A stretch of DNA of 64,000 nucleotides. Source: Actinomycetes bacterium (lineage in GTDB: Bacteria; Actinomycetota; Actinomycetes; Propionibacteriales; Propionibacteriaceae). Below are positions 7,805 to 18,097 of the stretch, in pieces. The position numbers were made by a program, and so were the translations under genes. How positions within the stretch are numbered: position 1 is the first letter of the stretch; the number at the start of each line of letters is the position of its first letter. Location: the NCBI GenBank assembly GCA_023392635.1, contig JAEVYS010000120.1, forward strand, positions 86,778-150,777. The letters run 5' to 3'. A model generated the notes under the pieces. That model saw only the letters and a program-made list of their open reading frames with translations, was not told the DNA's origin and made no database searches.

Positions 7805-8575
7805 ATGGCAAGCAAGGCAGAACCCCCGGCCCGCAAGCGGGGCCGACCGCGCAAGGAAGACATCGCCCGCCAGTTGGGAACGAAGGTGAGCCACCTGCCC
7901 GACGGGCCCGCCGATGCCGAGGGCCTGACCGCACGTCAGCGCCGCATCCTCGAGATCATCCGTGACGACCTGCTCAGCCGGGGCTACCCCCCGAGCATCC
8001 GCGAGATCGCTGACCGGGCCGGCCTGGCGTCCTCGTCCTCGGCGGCGCACCAGCTCAAGGTGCTGCAGGCCAAGGGCTTCATCTTCCGCGACCCGCACCG
8101 GCCCCGGGCCCTGGAGGTCCGGCTGCCCGACTCGATGTCGGTGCCTGAGGAGGTCGCGCCCGTCCGGTTCGTCGAGCCCGACCTGCCCGCTCCTGCCGCA
8201 CGATCGGTGGAGGTCCCGATCCTGGGACGGATCGCTGCCGGCGGCCCGATCCTCGCCGAGCAGGCCGTGGAGGACGTGTTCGCCCTGCCGCGCCAGCTGG
8301 TCGGCGAGGGCACCTTGTTCCTCCTGGAGGTCAAGGGCGACTCGATGATCGACGCGGCCATCTGCGACGGCGACTACGTGGTCGTCAGGCAGCAACCGGA
8401 CGCGGTGAACGGCGACATCGTGGCAGCACTCCTGGGCGACGAGGCCACGGTGAAGACGTTCAAGCGCACGCCGGGCCAGGTGTGGCTCCTCCCCCACAAC
8501 CCGGCCTACGAGCCGATCGACGGCAACTCCGCGTCGATCCTCGGCAAGGTCGTGGCGGTCCTGCGGCGGGTCTAG
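7805..8575 (+). CDS. lexA: SOS repressor LexA
   Basis: 256 residues. The winged-helix DNA-binding domain spans about residues 41-106 (LTARQRRILEII to RALEVR). The self-cleavage site is Ala145-Gly146 in GRIAAGGPI, and the catalytic pair is Ser180 (VKGDSM) and Lys217 (EATVKTFK). On RecA activation it cleaves itself and releases SOS genes. The first 30 residues are an unusual basic extension carrying KRGRPRK (11-17), which looks like an AT-hook. There is no Shine-Dalgarno; TAGCGT ends six bases before the ATG, so translation is probably leaderless. Box 4 upstream implies autoregulation. Confidence 0.97.
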   Translation: MASKAEPPARKRGRPRKEDIARQLGTKVSHLPDGPADAEGLTARQRRILEIIRDDLLSRGYPPSIREIADRAGLASSSSAAHQLKVLQAKGFIFRDPHRPRALEVRLPDSMSVPEEVAPVRFVEPDLPAPAARSVEVPILGRIAAGGPILAEQAVEDVFALPRQLVGEGTLFLLEVKGDSMIDAAICDGDYVVVRQQPDAVNGDIVAALLGDEATVKTFKRTPGQVWLLPHNPAYEPIDGNSASILGKVVAVLRRV

Positions 8576-8577
8576 CC

Positions 8578-8838
8578 ATTCGCGTCGAGATCCGGGTGAA
8601 GCCCGGGGCGGGTCGGACGAGGGTCGGCGGTCGCTACGGCGATGGTGCCCTCGTCGTCGCCGTCCAGGCGCCGGCGGTGGACGGCCGCGCCACGCGGGCG
8701 GCGCTCAAGGCGGTCGCCGAGGCCTTCGAGGTTCCTGCCGGGGCCGTCACGCTGGTAGCGGGTGCCACGAGTCGCACCAAGGTGGTCGAGGTCCCCGGTG
8801 GCAGCGCGGGGAGGCTCGAGGAGCTCCTCGGGTCCTGA
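8578..8838 (+). CDS. DUF167 (YggU-like) family protein
   Basis: About 86 residues of the small alpha/beta DUF167 fold. It starts IRVEIRVKPGAGRTRVGG and has the family core VQAPAVDGRATRAALKAVAEAF followed by LVAGATSRTKVVEV. No biochemical function is established for the family. It lies two bases beyond the lexA stop and is probably translated from the same mRNA. The start is unclear: the family N-terminus begins at an ATT codon (8578), the next GTG (8596) would cut the first strand, and the nearest in-frame ATG is well inside lexA (8482). Non-canonical initiation or an internal-lexA start are both possible. Confidence 0.7.
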   Translation: MRVEIRVKPGAGRTRVGGRYGDGALVVAVQAPAVDGRATRAALKAVAEAFEVPAGAVTLVAGATSRTKVVEVPGGSAGRLEELLGS

Positions 8839-8858
8839 GCGCCCGCGCACAGGCAGGC

Positions 8859-10794
8859 CTAGGAGGCCTCCCCGAGCCGTCGGAGCGCGGCGATGGCGGT
8901 CTCACGGTCGGTGGTCATCCAGAAGTCGGGCATCGACGCCTTGAGGAAGCTCCCATAGCGCGCGGTGACCAGCCGGGGATCGAGCACCGCGACCACACCT
9001 CGGTCGGTGAGCGTGCGGATCAGGCGTCCCGACCCCTGGGCCAGGAGCAGCCCGGCGTGGGTCGCCGCCACCGCCATGAAGCCGTTGCCGCCGGCTTCCG
9101 AGACCGCCTGCTGCCTGGCCTGCATCAGCGGGTCGTCCGGCCGTGGGAACGGGATCTTGTCGATCACGACGAGCCGGCAGGTGTCGCCGGGCACATCGAT
9201 GCCCTGCCACAGCGAGAGCGTGCCGAACAGCGAGGCTTCGGGGTCCTCGACGAACTCCGTGGTGAGCCGGGTCAGGTGCGCGTCCCCCTGGCACAGCACC
9301 AGACGCTCCGGCACGTGCTCGCGGCAGTAGCGTGCGGCCGCCTCTGCGGCCCGCTGGGACGCGAACAGGCCCAACGTGCGGCCGTCGGCGGCCCAGAGGA
9401 GCTCGGCCACCTCGGCCAGGACCTCGGGCGTGATGCCGTCGCGGCTGGGCGGCGGCAGGTGCCGCGCCACGTAGAGGATGCCCTGCCGGCGGTAGTCGAA
9501 GGGCGACCCGACGTCGATGCCGCGCCAGGGCGCCGCGTCCTCGCCGGCCAGGCCGAGGGAGGCGGCCACGGAACGGAAGTCTCCACCGATCTTCAGGGTG
9601 GCCGAAGTGAGCACGACCGGATGGCTGTCGAAGACCTGGCTGCGCAGCAGGCCGGCGACCGACAGCGGGGCGCAGTTGACCTGGCGCCCGAACCGCTCCG
9701 ACTCCGACACCCACACCACGTCGGACTCGTCGAGCTTCGCCATGCGTTCGGCGATGTCGAAGACCTCCTGCGCGGCTGCCTGCGCCTGCCTGCGGTCGGT
9801 CTCCTCGTCCTTGCCGCCGGCCAGCCCGCTGATCACGGCGCGGGCGGCGATCCGCACCGTCCGCAGCGCGTCGACGATCTCGGACGCCGGGTCGGTGACC
9901 CGCCCGACGCCCCCGGCATCCAGGCCCAGCTGCAGCGAGTCCCCGGCGTCGAGGAAGGCCAGGCCCACCTCGTCGGTGAGCCAGGCGAGGCAACGCCGGG
10001 CCACCCGTTCCACCAGCGACGGGCTGAGCTCGACCGACGCGGCGCCGGTGACCCGGCTGACGAGTTCGTGGGCCTCGTCGATCACGAGCCCGTCGTAGTC
10101 GGGCAGCGCCGTGCCCCCATGGAGGGCGTCCACGGCGAGCAACGCGTGGTTGGTCACGACCAGTTGGCTCGCCCGCGCGCGCTCCCGGGACTTCTCCACC
10201 AGGCAGTCGGCACCGTAAGGGCAGCGCTGTGCCCCGAGGCATTCACGGACCGGCACCGACACCTGCGCCCACGCCAGAGGCGTGTGGGCAGGCGCGTCGT
10301 CACGGTCGGCGAGACGGCCGGCTTCCGCCTCCTCCTCCGCCCAGCGCCGCAGCGCCACGACCTCCGCGCCCAGGCCGGTGGCCTCCCCCGGCTCGGGCAG
10401 CAGCGCCTCCTGCTCGGCACCCTGCCCGTCGCGGACACGCAGGAGGCACGCGTAGTTGCTGCGCCCCTTCAGCACAGCGGAGGTGATGGTCTGCCCGGTG
10501 ACCTGCTCGCAGGCGGCCACGGCGGCGGGGATGTCCTTGCCGCCGAGCTGCGCCTGCAGGGCGAGCGTCGCGGTGGCGATCACGATCCGCGACTCGGGGT
10601 GCTCCACCAGGCTGGCCAGCGCGGGCGCGAGGTAGCCCAGCGACTTGCCGGTACCGGTCCCGGCCTGGACGAGCAGGTGCTCTCCGCTCTCCAGCGTCCG
10701 GCTCACCTCGGCGGCCATGGTGTCCTGGCCGGGGCGCTCGTGCCCGCCGATGCCGGCCACCGCAGCGGTGAGGATGCCTCCGGCCAGCGCGTCC

Positions 10795-10802
<8 letters not shown>
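8859..10802 (-). CDS. DinG/XPD-family ATP-dependent DNA helicase
   Basis: 647 residues. Walker A is in LVQAGTGTGKSLGYLAPAL, the DEAH box in VIDEAHELVSR, and the late helicase motifs in LFGTLSLWQGIDVPGD and QGSGRLIRTLTDRGVV. Four cysteines between Walker A and the DEAH box (CLLRV, CLGAQRC, CLVEK) fit an iron-sulfur cluster as in DinG/XPD 5'-3' helicases. It probably resolves R-loops or damaged structures. Its ATG overlaps the last 8 bases of hflX, so it is translationally coupled. No LexA box is visible near it. Confidence 0.88.
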
Positions 10803-12207
<1,405 letters not shown>

Positions 12208-12211
12208 GGTC

Positions 12212-13018
12212 TCAATTCGGAAGAGTGCAGGTTCCGCGGGCGACGATCACGGCCGGCCCGGTGAGCACGGCCTCCTCGCCCGCGAGGTCCACCTCAAGCG
12301 TGCCACCCGGCACCTCGACGGTGTAGTGGTCAAAGTCGTGCATGGCCGCCGCGGCAGCCACCACCCCGGTGCCGCACGAACTCGTCTCGCCGACGCCGCG
12401 CTCGTGCACGCGCAGCCGGATACGGCCCGGCCCCTCCCGGACCACGAACTCGACGTTGACGCCATCGGGGAAGGCGCCGGACGGTTCCCAGGCCGGCGGG
12501 CGGCCGAGCTCGAGCGCGTCCAGTTCCTCGGCGGAGGTGAGCACGGCGACCGCGTGCGGGTTGCCGACGTCGACCGACGTGGCCGACCACCGGGACTCCC
12601 CGACGCCGACGGTGACCGGCGTGCCGAAGCGGACGGCACCCATGGTGACCGCGATCCGTCCATCGGGCAGGAAGGTGCCCTTCCGGAGGCCGGCTCGGGT
12701 CAGCACGTCGACGTCGGTGCCGGTGACCAGGCCCTCCTCGTCAAGGTAGCGGAGGAAGACCCGCAGGCCGTTGCCGCACATCTCGGCGATCGAGCCGTCG
12801 GCGTTGCGGTAGTCCATGAACCAGGTGCCCGCCGGGGCGCCCGCTCCGGGGACGCTCTCGGCCCGCACCGCGCGGAGGACGCCGTCGGCTCCGATCCCCC
12901 CGCGCCGGTCGCACAGGAACGCGACCTGGCCGGCGGTGAGGTCGAACAGGTTGTCGGGGTCGGCGAAGAGGACGAAGTCGTTGCGGGTGCCGTGCCCCTT
13001 GGCGAACTCGATGTGCAC
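12212..13018 (-). CDS. dapF: Diaminopimelate epimerase
   Basis: 268 residues. It interconverts LL- and meso-diaminopimelate for lysine and peptidoglycan. Both catalytic cysteines are present, in EMCGNGLRVF and SSCGTGVVAAA, as are GTRNDFV at the N-terminus and NPHAV in the middle. GTG at 13018 is chosen because AGGAGG (13030-13025) lies six bases upstream and the protein then begins VHIEFAKGHGTRND; an ATG at 13036 would place the ribosome site inside the gene. It begins 10 bases after the miaA stop. Confidence 0.95.
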   Translation of the reverse strand: MHIEFAKGHGTRNDFVLFADPDNLFDLTAGQVAFLCDRRGGIGADGVLRAVRAESVPGAGAPAGTWFMDYRNADGSIAEMCGNGLRVFLRYLDEEGLVTGTDVDVLTRAGLRKGTFLPDGRIAVTMGAVRFGTPVTVGVGESRWSATSVDVGNPHAVAVLTSAEELDALELGRPPAWEPSGAFPDGVNVEFVVREGPGRIRLRVHERGVGETSSCGTGVVAAAAAMHDFDHYTVEVPGGTLEVDLAGEEAVLTGPAVIVARGTCTLPN

Positions 13019-13028
13019 AGCCAGCCTC

Positions 13029-13967
13029 CTATCCACCGTGCACGATACCTTCCACCACCGACGCCATCGCTGCCGCCGCCCCCGGCCCGGCGGGCAGCCA
13101 CTCGATCCGTGGATCGCGGCGGAACCAGCCCAGCTGCTTGCGCGCGAACCTGCGGGTGCCGGTGATGGTGGCGGCGCGGGACTCGTCGTCGGTCAGCTCG
13201 CCGTCGAGGAACGCGAGGACCTGGCGATAGCCCAGGGCACGCGAGGCCGTCCGCCCCTCCCTGAGGCCGAGCCCGACCAGTCCCTCCACCTCCTCGACCA
13301 GCCCCTCGTCCCACATCCGGTGCACCCTGCTCTCGATCCGCTCGTCCAGGACGTCCCGTGGCACGTCGAGCCCGAACTGCAGCACGTCGTCCAGCGCGTA
13401 GGCCCACCCGGGCAGCGTCGAGGTGAAGCTGCCGGTGAGCTCGAGCACCTCGAGCGCCCGGACGGTGCGGCGCGCATTGCCCGGCAGGATCCCTGCCGCC
13501 ACCTCCGGGGCCAGAGCGGCCAGCCGGGCGTGCATCGCCGCAGCCCCCACTGCTGAGAGTTCCTCCTCCAGGCGCGAGCGGACGGCCGGGTCGGTCCCGG
13601 GGAATGCGAGGTCGTCGAGGATCGCGTGGACGTAGAGCGCCGAGCCACCCACGAGCAGCGGCACCACGCCCCGGGCACGGCAGTCCGCGATCGCAGCCCT
13701 GGCCAGGGCCTGGAAGTCGGCGACGCTGGCGGCCTGCGTGACGTCCAGGATGTCGATCAGGTGGTGCGGGACGCCCCCACGCTCGGCGAGGGTGGGCTTG
13801 GCGGTGCCGATGTCCATGCCCCGGTAGACCAGCATCGAATCGGCGTTGACCACTTCCGTCCCGATCCGCGACGCCGCGAGGCGGTGCGCGAGCTCCACGG
13901 CGACCGCGGTCTTGCCGCTGGCCGTGGGTCCGTTCAGGGCGAGGACCGGGAGGGACACGTCGTGCAT
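13029..13967 (-). CDS. miaA: tRNA dimethylallyltransferase
   Basis: 312 residues. P-loop GPTASGKT near the N-terminus, NADSMLVYRGMDIGTAKPT in the substrate region, and LVGGSALYVHAI further on are all MiaA signatures. It adds the isopentenyl group to A37 of tRNAs reading UNN codons. MiaB, encoded just upstream at 14353, then thiomethylates the same base. The ATG at 13967 is chosen by homology; no strong ribosome site is seen. First gene of the miaA-dapF-hflX-helicase operon. Confidence 0.95.
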   Translation of the reverse strand: MHDVSLPVLALNGPTASGKTAVAVELAHRLAASRIGTEVVNADSMLVYRGMDIGTAKPTLAERGGVPHHLIDILDVTQAASVADFQALARAAIADCRARGVVPLLVGGSALYVHAILDDLAFPGTDPAVRSRLEEELSAVGAAAMHARLAALAPEVAAGILPGNARRTVRALEVLELTGSFTSTLPGWAYALDDVLQFGLDVPRDVLDERIESRVHRMWDEGLVEEVEGLVGLGLREGRTASRALGYRQVLAFLDGELTDDESRAATITGTRRFARKQLGWFRRDPRIEWLPAGPGAAAAMASVVEGIVHGG

Positions 13968-14071
13968 TGTCTCAAGTCCTGCGACGGGGTGCTTGGCAGG
14001 GCGCGGTGGCGGGCACACAATGGAAGTCGCAGCCAGGACGGCCCTGGCGCCGGGAGCAGAAAGGAGGTCGC

Positions 14072-14245
14072 ATGGATATCGTTGAACAGATCAAGGGTGC
14101 CGTGGCCGGCCACGAAGCTGAAGTCTCACAGGGCATCGACACGGTCGGTGACTTCGTGGACGAGAAGACCGGCGGCCAGCACGCGGCCCAGGTGGATCAG
14201 GCCCAGGATTTCCTCAAGGAACAACTGGGGGGCACCGCCCGTTGA
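14072..14245 (+). CDS. MT0933-type antitoxin-like small protein
   Basis: 57 residues, MDIVEQIKGAVAGHEAEVSQ and then a conserved GDFVDEKTGGQHAAQVDQAQ segment. This matches the actinobacterial MT0933_antitox family (Rv0909-like), named after a mycobacterial toxin-antitoxin pair. A strong AAGGAGG site sits five bases before the ATG. The gene is alone on the plus strand between miaA and miaB with no toxin beside it, and a terminator follows at 14300. Such orphan copies are common, so an antitoxin role is only nominal. Confidence 0.75.
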   Translation: MDIVEQIKGAVAGHEAEVSQGIDTVGDFVDEKTGGQHAAQVDQAQDFLKEQLGGTAR

Positions 14246-14299
14246 ACCCGATCCGCTGATCTGGCGCGGGAGCCCTTTCCCGCACAACGACCGAAGGAC

Positions 14300-14332
14300 C
14301 CGAGGGGTCGGCCCGAGTGGCCGGCCCCTCGG
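14300..14332. terminator. Bidirectional hairpin terminator
   Basis: A 14-base stem (CCGAGGGGTCGGCC, pairing with 14319-14332 with one G-U) and a 5-base loop lie between the convergent ends of the antitoxin-like gene and miaB. It probably serves both genes. Confidence 0.7.
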
Positions 14333-14352
14333 CCCGTCTTCGGAGCCGGGTG

Positions 14353-15798
14353 CTACGCCCGCACCAGCTTCGGCAGGCCGAGGTTGGTGCCGGCGGCTGG
14401 GGCGGCCGGGGCAGCGGTGCGGGCCTCCCAGGCGTCGCCCCCGCGCGTACGGCGCAGGCCGACCAGCCCGCCGTCGGCGTTCAGGTGGTGCGGAGCGGCA
14501 TGGCTGACCCTCACCTGGGCGATGTCTCCCGGTCGTGGGCGCAGGCCCGGTTCCTCCGGCACCCGCACGTGCACGAGCCGGTTGTCCCTCGCCCGGCCGG
14601 ACATGCGATGGGTGGCCGCGTCCTTGCGTCCCTCGCCGTCGGCGAACAGCACCTCGACGGTCTGTCCCTCGAGCGTGCGGTTCTCGGCCCAGGCCACCTC
14701 GCCCACCAGGTCGACCAGGCGCTCGTAGCGCTCCCGCACGACCTCCTTGGGTACCTGGTCGGGCATGGTCGCCGCGGGGGTCCCGGGACGGATCGAGTAC
14801 TGGAACGTGAATGCGGCGGAGAACCGGGAATCGCGCACGACGTCGAGGGTCGCCTGGAAGTCCTCCTCGGTCTCGCCCGGGAAGCCGACGATGATGTCGG
14901 TGGTGATCGCCGCGTGCGGAATCGCGGCGCGGACCCGGTCGAGGATCCCCAGGAACCTCTCGCTGCGGTACGAGCGCCGCATGGCCTTCAGCACACGGTC
15001 CGAACCCGACTGCAGCGGCATGTGCAGCGACGGCATCACGTTGGGCGTCTCCGCCATGGCGGCGATCACGTCGTCGGTGAACGCGGCCGGATGCGGCGAC
15101 GTGAACCTCACCCGCTCGAGGCCCTCGATCCCGCCACAGGCCCGCAGGAGCTTCGCGAAGGCCCCGCGGTCCCCGAACTCGACGCCGTAGGTGTTGACGT
15201 TCTGGCCGAGCAGCGTGATCTCCTGCACGCCCTCATCGACCAGGGCCCTGATCTCGGCGAGCACGTCGCCCGGCCGGCGGTCGCTCTCCTTGCCGCGGAG
15301 CGCCGGGACGATGCAGAAGGTGCAGGTGTTGTTGCAGCCGACACTGATGGAGACCCACGCGGCGTAGGCGGAGTCACGGCGTGTGGGCAGCGTGGACGGG
15401 AAGCGCTCCAGCGACTCCAGGATCTCCACCTGGGCCTCGTGCTGCACGCGGGCGCGTTCGAGCAGGACCGGCAGCGAGCCGAGGTTGTTGGTGCCGAAGA
15501 CCACGTCCACCCACGGCGCCTTCTCCACCACGAGCTGGCGGTCCTTCTGGGCCATGCAGCCGCCGACGGCGATCTGCATGCCTTCGTGGGCCAGCTTGAC
15601 CGGGGCGAGGTGCCCGAGGTTGCCGTACAGCCGGTTGTCGGCGTTCTCGCGCACCGCGCAGGTGTTGAACACCACCACGTCGGCCCGGGCGCCGGGCTCG
15701 GCCGCGGCGTAGCCGGCGTCGAGCAGGACGCCGGCGATCCGTTCGGAGTCGTGGACGTTCATCTGGCAGCCGTAGGTGACCACCTCGAAGGTACGCAT
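14353..15798 (-). CDS. miaB: tRNA-2-methylthio-N6-dimethylallyladenosine synthase
   Basis: 481 residues. The UPF0004 domain has its first iron-sulfur Cys in VTYGCQMNVHDSER, NTCAVRENA and GGCMAQKD. The radical SAM core carries CNNTCTFCIVP, and a C-terminal TRAM domain covers roughly residues 365-440. MiaB methylthiolates i6A37 of tRNA, the product of MiaA encoded next door. A TAAAGT hexamer lies eight bases before the ATG. It has a Pro/Ala-rich C-terminal tail beyond TRAM. Confidence 0.96.
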   Translation of the reverse strand: MRTFEVVTYGCQMNVHDSERIAGVLLDAGYAAAEPGARADVVVFNTCAVRENADNRLYGNLGHLAPVKLAHEGMQIAVGGCMAQKDRQLVVEKAPWVDVVFGTNNLGSLPVLLERARVQHEAQVEILESLERFPSTLPTRRDSAYAAWVSISVGCNNTCTFCIVPALRGKESDRRPGDVLAEIRALVDEGVQEITLLGQNVNTYGVEFGDRGAFAKLLRACGGIEGLERVRFTSPHPAAFTDDVIAAMAETPNVMPSLHMPLQSGSDRVLKAMRRSYRSERFLGILDRVRAAIPHAAITTDIIVGFPGETEEDFQATLDVVRDSRFSAAFTFQYSIRPGTPAATMPDQVPKEVVRERYERLVDLVGEVAWAENRTLEGQTVEVLFADGEGRKDAATHRMSGRARDNRLVHVRVPEEPGLRPRPGDIAQVRVSHAAPHHLNADGGLVGLRRTRGGDAWEARTAAPAAPAAGTNLGLPKLVRA

Positions 15799-15838
15799 GA
15801 CGAGGTACTTTACCTGCCGTCCCGTGCGCGCCCGCGAC

Positions 15839-17371
15839 TCACTTCGCCAGCGCCACCGCGCGCGACTCCCGCACCACGGTCACCTTGATGCTGCCGGGGT
15901 ACGTCAGCTCCTCCTCCACCCGCTTGGCGATGTCGCGGGCGATCGCGGCCGACTGGACATCGTTGACCAGCTCCGGGGTCACCATCACGCGGATCTCGCG
16001 ACCGGCCTGCATGGCGAACACCTTGTCGACGCCCGGGTGCTCCTTGGCGATGTCCTCGAGCCGCTGGAGGCGCTTGACGTACATCTCGAGGCTCTCCCGG
16101 CGGGCCCCGGGCCGGCTGCCGCTGATCGCGTCCGCCGCCTGGGTGAGGACGGCCTCGACGGTGCGGGGCTCGACCTCGTTGTGGTGCGCCTCGATGGCGT
16201 GGACGATGTCGGGGTGCTCGCCGTGGCGGCGGGCCAGGTCGGCACCGACCTTGGCGTGGGAGCCCTCGGCCTCGTGGGTGAGGGCCTTGCCGATGTCGTG
16301 GAGGAAGGCGGCACGACGGCAGGTGTCGATGTCGAGCCCGAGCTCCCCGGCCAGCAGCGCAGCGATGTGGCCGCACTCGATCAGGTGCTTGAGAACGTTC
16401 TGGCCGTAGGAGGTGCGGTACTGCAGGGCGCCGAGCACGGGCAGCAGGCCCGGCGCGAGGTCGGTGATGCCCATCTCGATCAGGGCGTCCTCGGCGGCGC
16501 GGATGCACAGCTCGTCCACCCGGCGCTTGCTCCGCTCGTGCACCTCCTCGATGCGCGCCGGATGGATGCGTCCGTCCGCGACGAGCTCGGTGAGGGTGAG
16601 CCGCGCGGTCTCCCGGCGCACCGGGTCGAAGCAGGAGAGCAGCACGCTCTCCGGGGTGTCGTCGATGAGCACGTTCACGCCGGTGATCTGCTCGAAGGCC
16701 CGGATGTTGCGCCCCTCGCGGCCGATGATGCGTCCTTTCATCTCGTCGCCCGGCAGTGGGACGCTGGCGACCACCGACTCGGTGGTCTGCTCGGCGGCGA
16801 GCCGCTGCATGCTGGTCACGATGATCCGGCGGGCGGTGGCGTCAGCGGTGCGCTTGGCCTCCGACTCGATCTCCCGCGTCAGCTGGGCGGCATGCAACCG
16901 GGCGTCCTTCTCGACGTGGGCCATCAGTTCGAGCCGGGCCTGCTCCGCGCTCAGTCCCGCGGCGGTGGCGAGGGCCTCGACCTGCAGGGCCTCGGCCTCC
17001 TCGAGGTGGGCCTCCCTGCGGTCGAGGCCCGCGGCGATCTGGTCGAGATGGGCCTCCCGGTTGTGCATCTCCTCCAGGTACCGGTTCAGCCGGTCCTCAC
17101 GCTCGGCCAGCAACTCCTCGCGGCGATCGGCGGCCTGGCGCCGGCTGCGCAGTTCCTCCTCGACGGCTGCCGGGACGACGGCGTGGGCCGGCGGGTTCGG
17201 AGCAGTCATCCCCCGGCGTGCCTCCCGGGCATCACGGGGGGGCCCGGGGCGGCGTCGTCCGCCGCGTTGCGCGGTTCCGCCCCGCAGCAGGACCACCAGG
17301 AGCACGACGACGCCGATGGTGACCACGACGAGGACGCCCACGAGGACTGTCAGCACGACGATCTGATCCAT
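15839..17371 (-). CDS. rny: Ribonuclease Y
   Basis: 510 residues. One N-terminal membrane helix (VVLTVLVGVLVVVTIGVVVL) is followed by a long charged coiled coil (about residues 70-190), a KH domain with GRIIGREGRNIRAFE, and an HD domain with the metal ligands in AAFLHDIGKALTHE. It is a membrane-bound endoribonuclease that starts mRNA decay. Start ATG 17371 has GAGGAGG six bases upstream. It follows recX after about 200 bases and so probably has its own promoter; an 8-base hairpin (17431-17456) lies in that region. Confidence 0.94.
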   Translation of the reverse strand: MDQIVVLTVLVGVLVVVTIGVVVLLVVLLRGGTAQRGGRRRPGPPRDAREARRGMTAPNPPAHAVVPAAVEEELRSRRQAADRREELLAEREDRLNRYLEEMHNREAHLDQIAAGLDRREAHLEEAEALQVEALATAAGLSAEQARLELMAHVEKDARLHAAQLTREIESEAKRTADATARRIIVTSMQRLAAEQTTESVVASVPLPGDEMKGRIIGREGRNIRAFEQITGVNVLIDDTPESVLLSCFDPVRRETARLTLTELVADGRIHPARIEEVHERSKRRVDELCIRAAEDALIEMGITDLAPGLLPVLGALQYRTSYGQNVLKHLIECGHIAALLAGELGLDIDTCRRAAFLHDIGKALTHEAEGSHAKVGADLARRHGEHPDIVHAIEAHHNEVEPRTVEAVLTQAADAISGSRPGARRESLEMYVKRLQRLEDIAKEHPGVDKVFAMQAGREIRVMVTPELVNDVQSAAIARDIAKRVEEELTYPGSIKVTVVRESRAVALAK

Positions 17372-17577
17372 GGCGTCCTCCTCGAGCGGTCCGTGGGGAC
17401 GCCGAGGGGCCCAGTCCTGCTGCGAGCAGAGCCGTCCGACGGCCACGGCGGACGGCAAATCAGGCCCGGCCGTGCCGAGCCTCAAGGTATCGCGGGGTTC
17501 AGTCCCCAGTGATGGTCAGTCAGTCGCTCAGGAATGGGTCCGCGGACGCACCCAAGCGCAGGGTAAGGCCGCGCCGG

Positions 17578-18093
17578 TCATTCCGCAAGGTCAGGCAGGT
17601 CGGCCAGCACCTCCCGGGTGACCTGGGCGACCACCGAGGCGGAGAAACCCCGCCGGGCGAGTGCTCCGGCGAGCCTGCGGTAGCGGACCTGCGGGTCGAG
17701 GCCGGCGAGCGAGCCGGCCTTGCGTTCGGCGAGGCCACGCGCGACGGCGTAGTCCCGATCACCGTCGAGCTCTGCGACCGCCGCGTCGATCACGTCCCGG
17801 TCGACGCCCTTCTCGGAAAGCTCCTGCAACAGCGCGCGCCGGCTCTTCTGCCGCCGGGCGCCGGCCTCCAGCCAGTCACGCGCGAACGTCGCGTCGTCGA
17901 TCAGGCCGACGTCCTCCAGCCGGTCGAGCACCTCGCGCGCGGCGTCCGACGGCACGTTCTTGCGCGCCAGGGCCCGCCCCAGCTCCGCGCGGCTACGGGC
18001 GCGCACGGTCAGCTGGCGCAGGGCGATCTCCCGCGCGACCGCGACGGGGTCACCGTCGGCCGTGTCGTCCTCGTCGGCCGGCTCCGCGCGCAT
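17578..18093 (-). CDS. recX: RecA regulator RecX
   Basis: 171 residues of the three-helix-repeat RecX fold (REIALRQLTVRARSRAELGRAL, DDATFARDWLEAGARRQKSRRALLQEL, then LAGALARRGFSASVV). RecX binds and limits the RecA filament. It starts four bases after the recA stop and shares the recA transcript and its SOS control. The earlier in-frame upstream codons lie inside recA, so ATG 18093 is the sensible start. Confidence 0.94.
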   Translation of the reverse strand: MRAEPADEDDTADGDPVAVAREIALRQLTVRARSRAELGRALARKNVPSDAAREVLDRLEDVGLIDDATFARDWLEAGARRQKSRRALLQELSEKGVDRDVIDAAVAELDGDRDYAVARGLAERKAGSLAGLDPQVRYRRLAGALARRGFSASVVAQVTREVLADLPDLAE

Positions 18094-18097
18094 CAGG

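Noticed and set aside
13018..13036. ATG 13036 as dapF start
   Set aside because: AGGAGG lies inside that extension and is ideally placed for GTG 13018, where family homology starts.
17431..17456. GCCGTCCG/CGGACGGC hairpin between recX and rny
   Set aside because: Only an 8-base stem with a 10-base loop, inside the rny 5' region and not after a gene end in the right direction. I would not call it a terminator or riboswitch.
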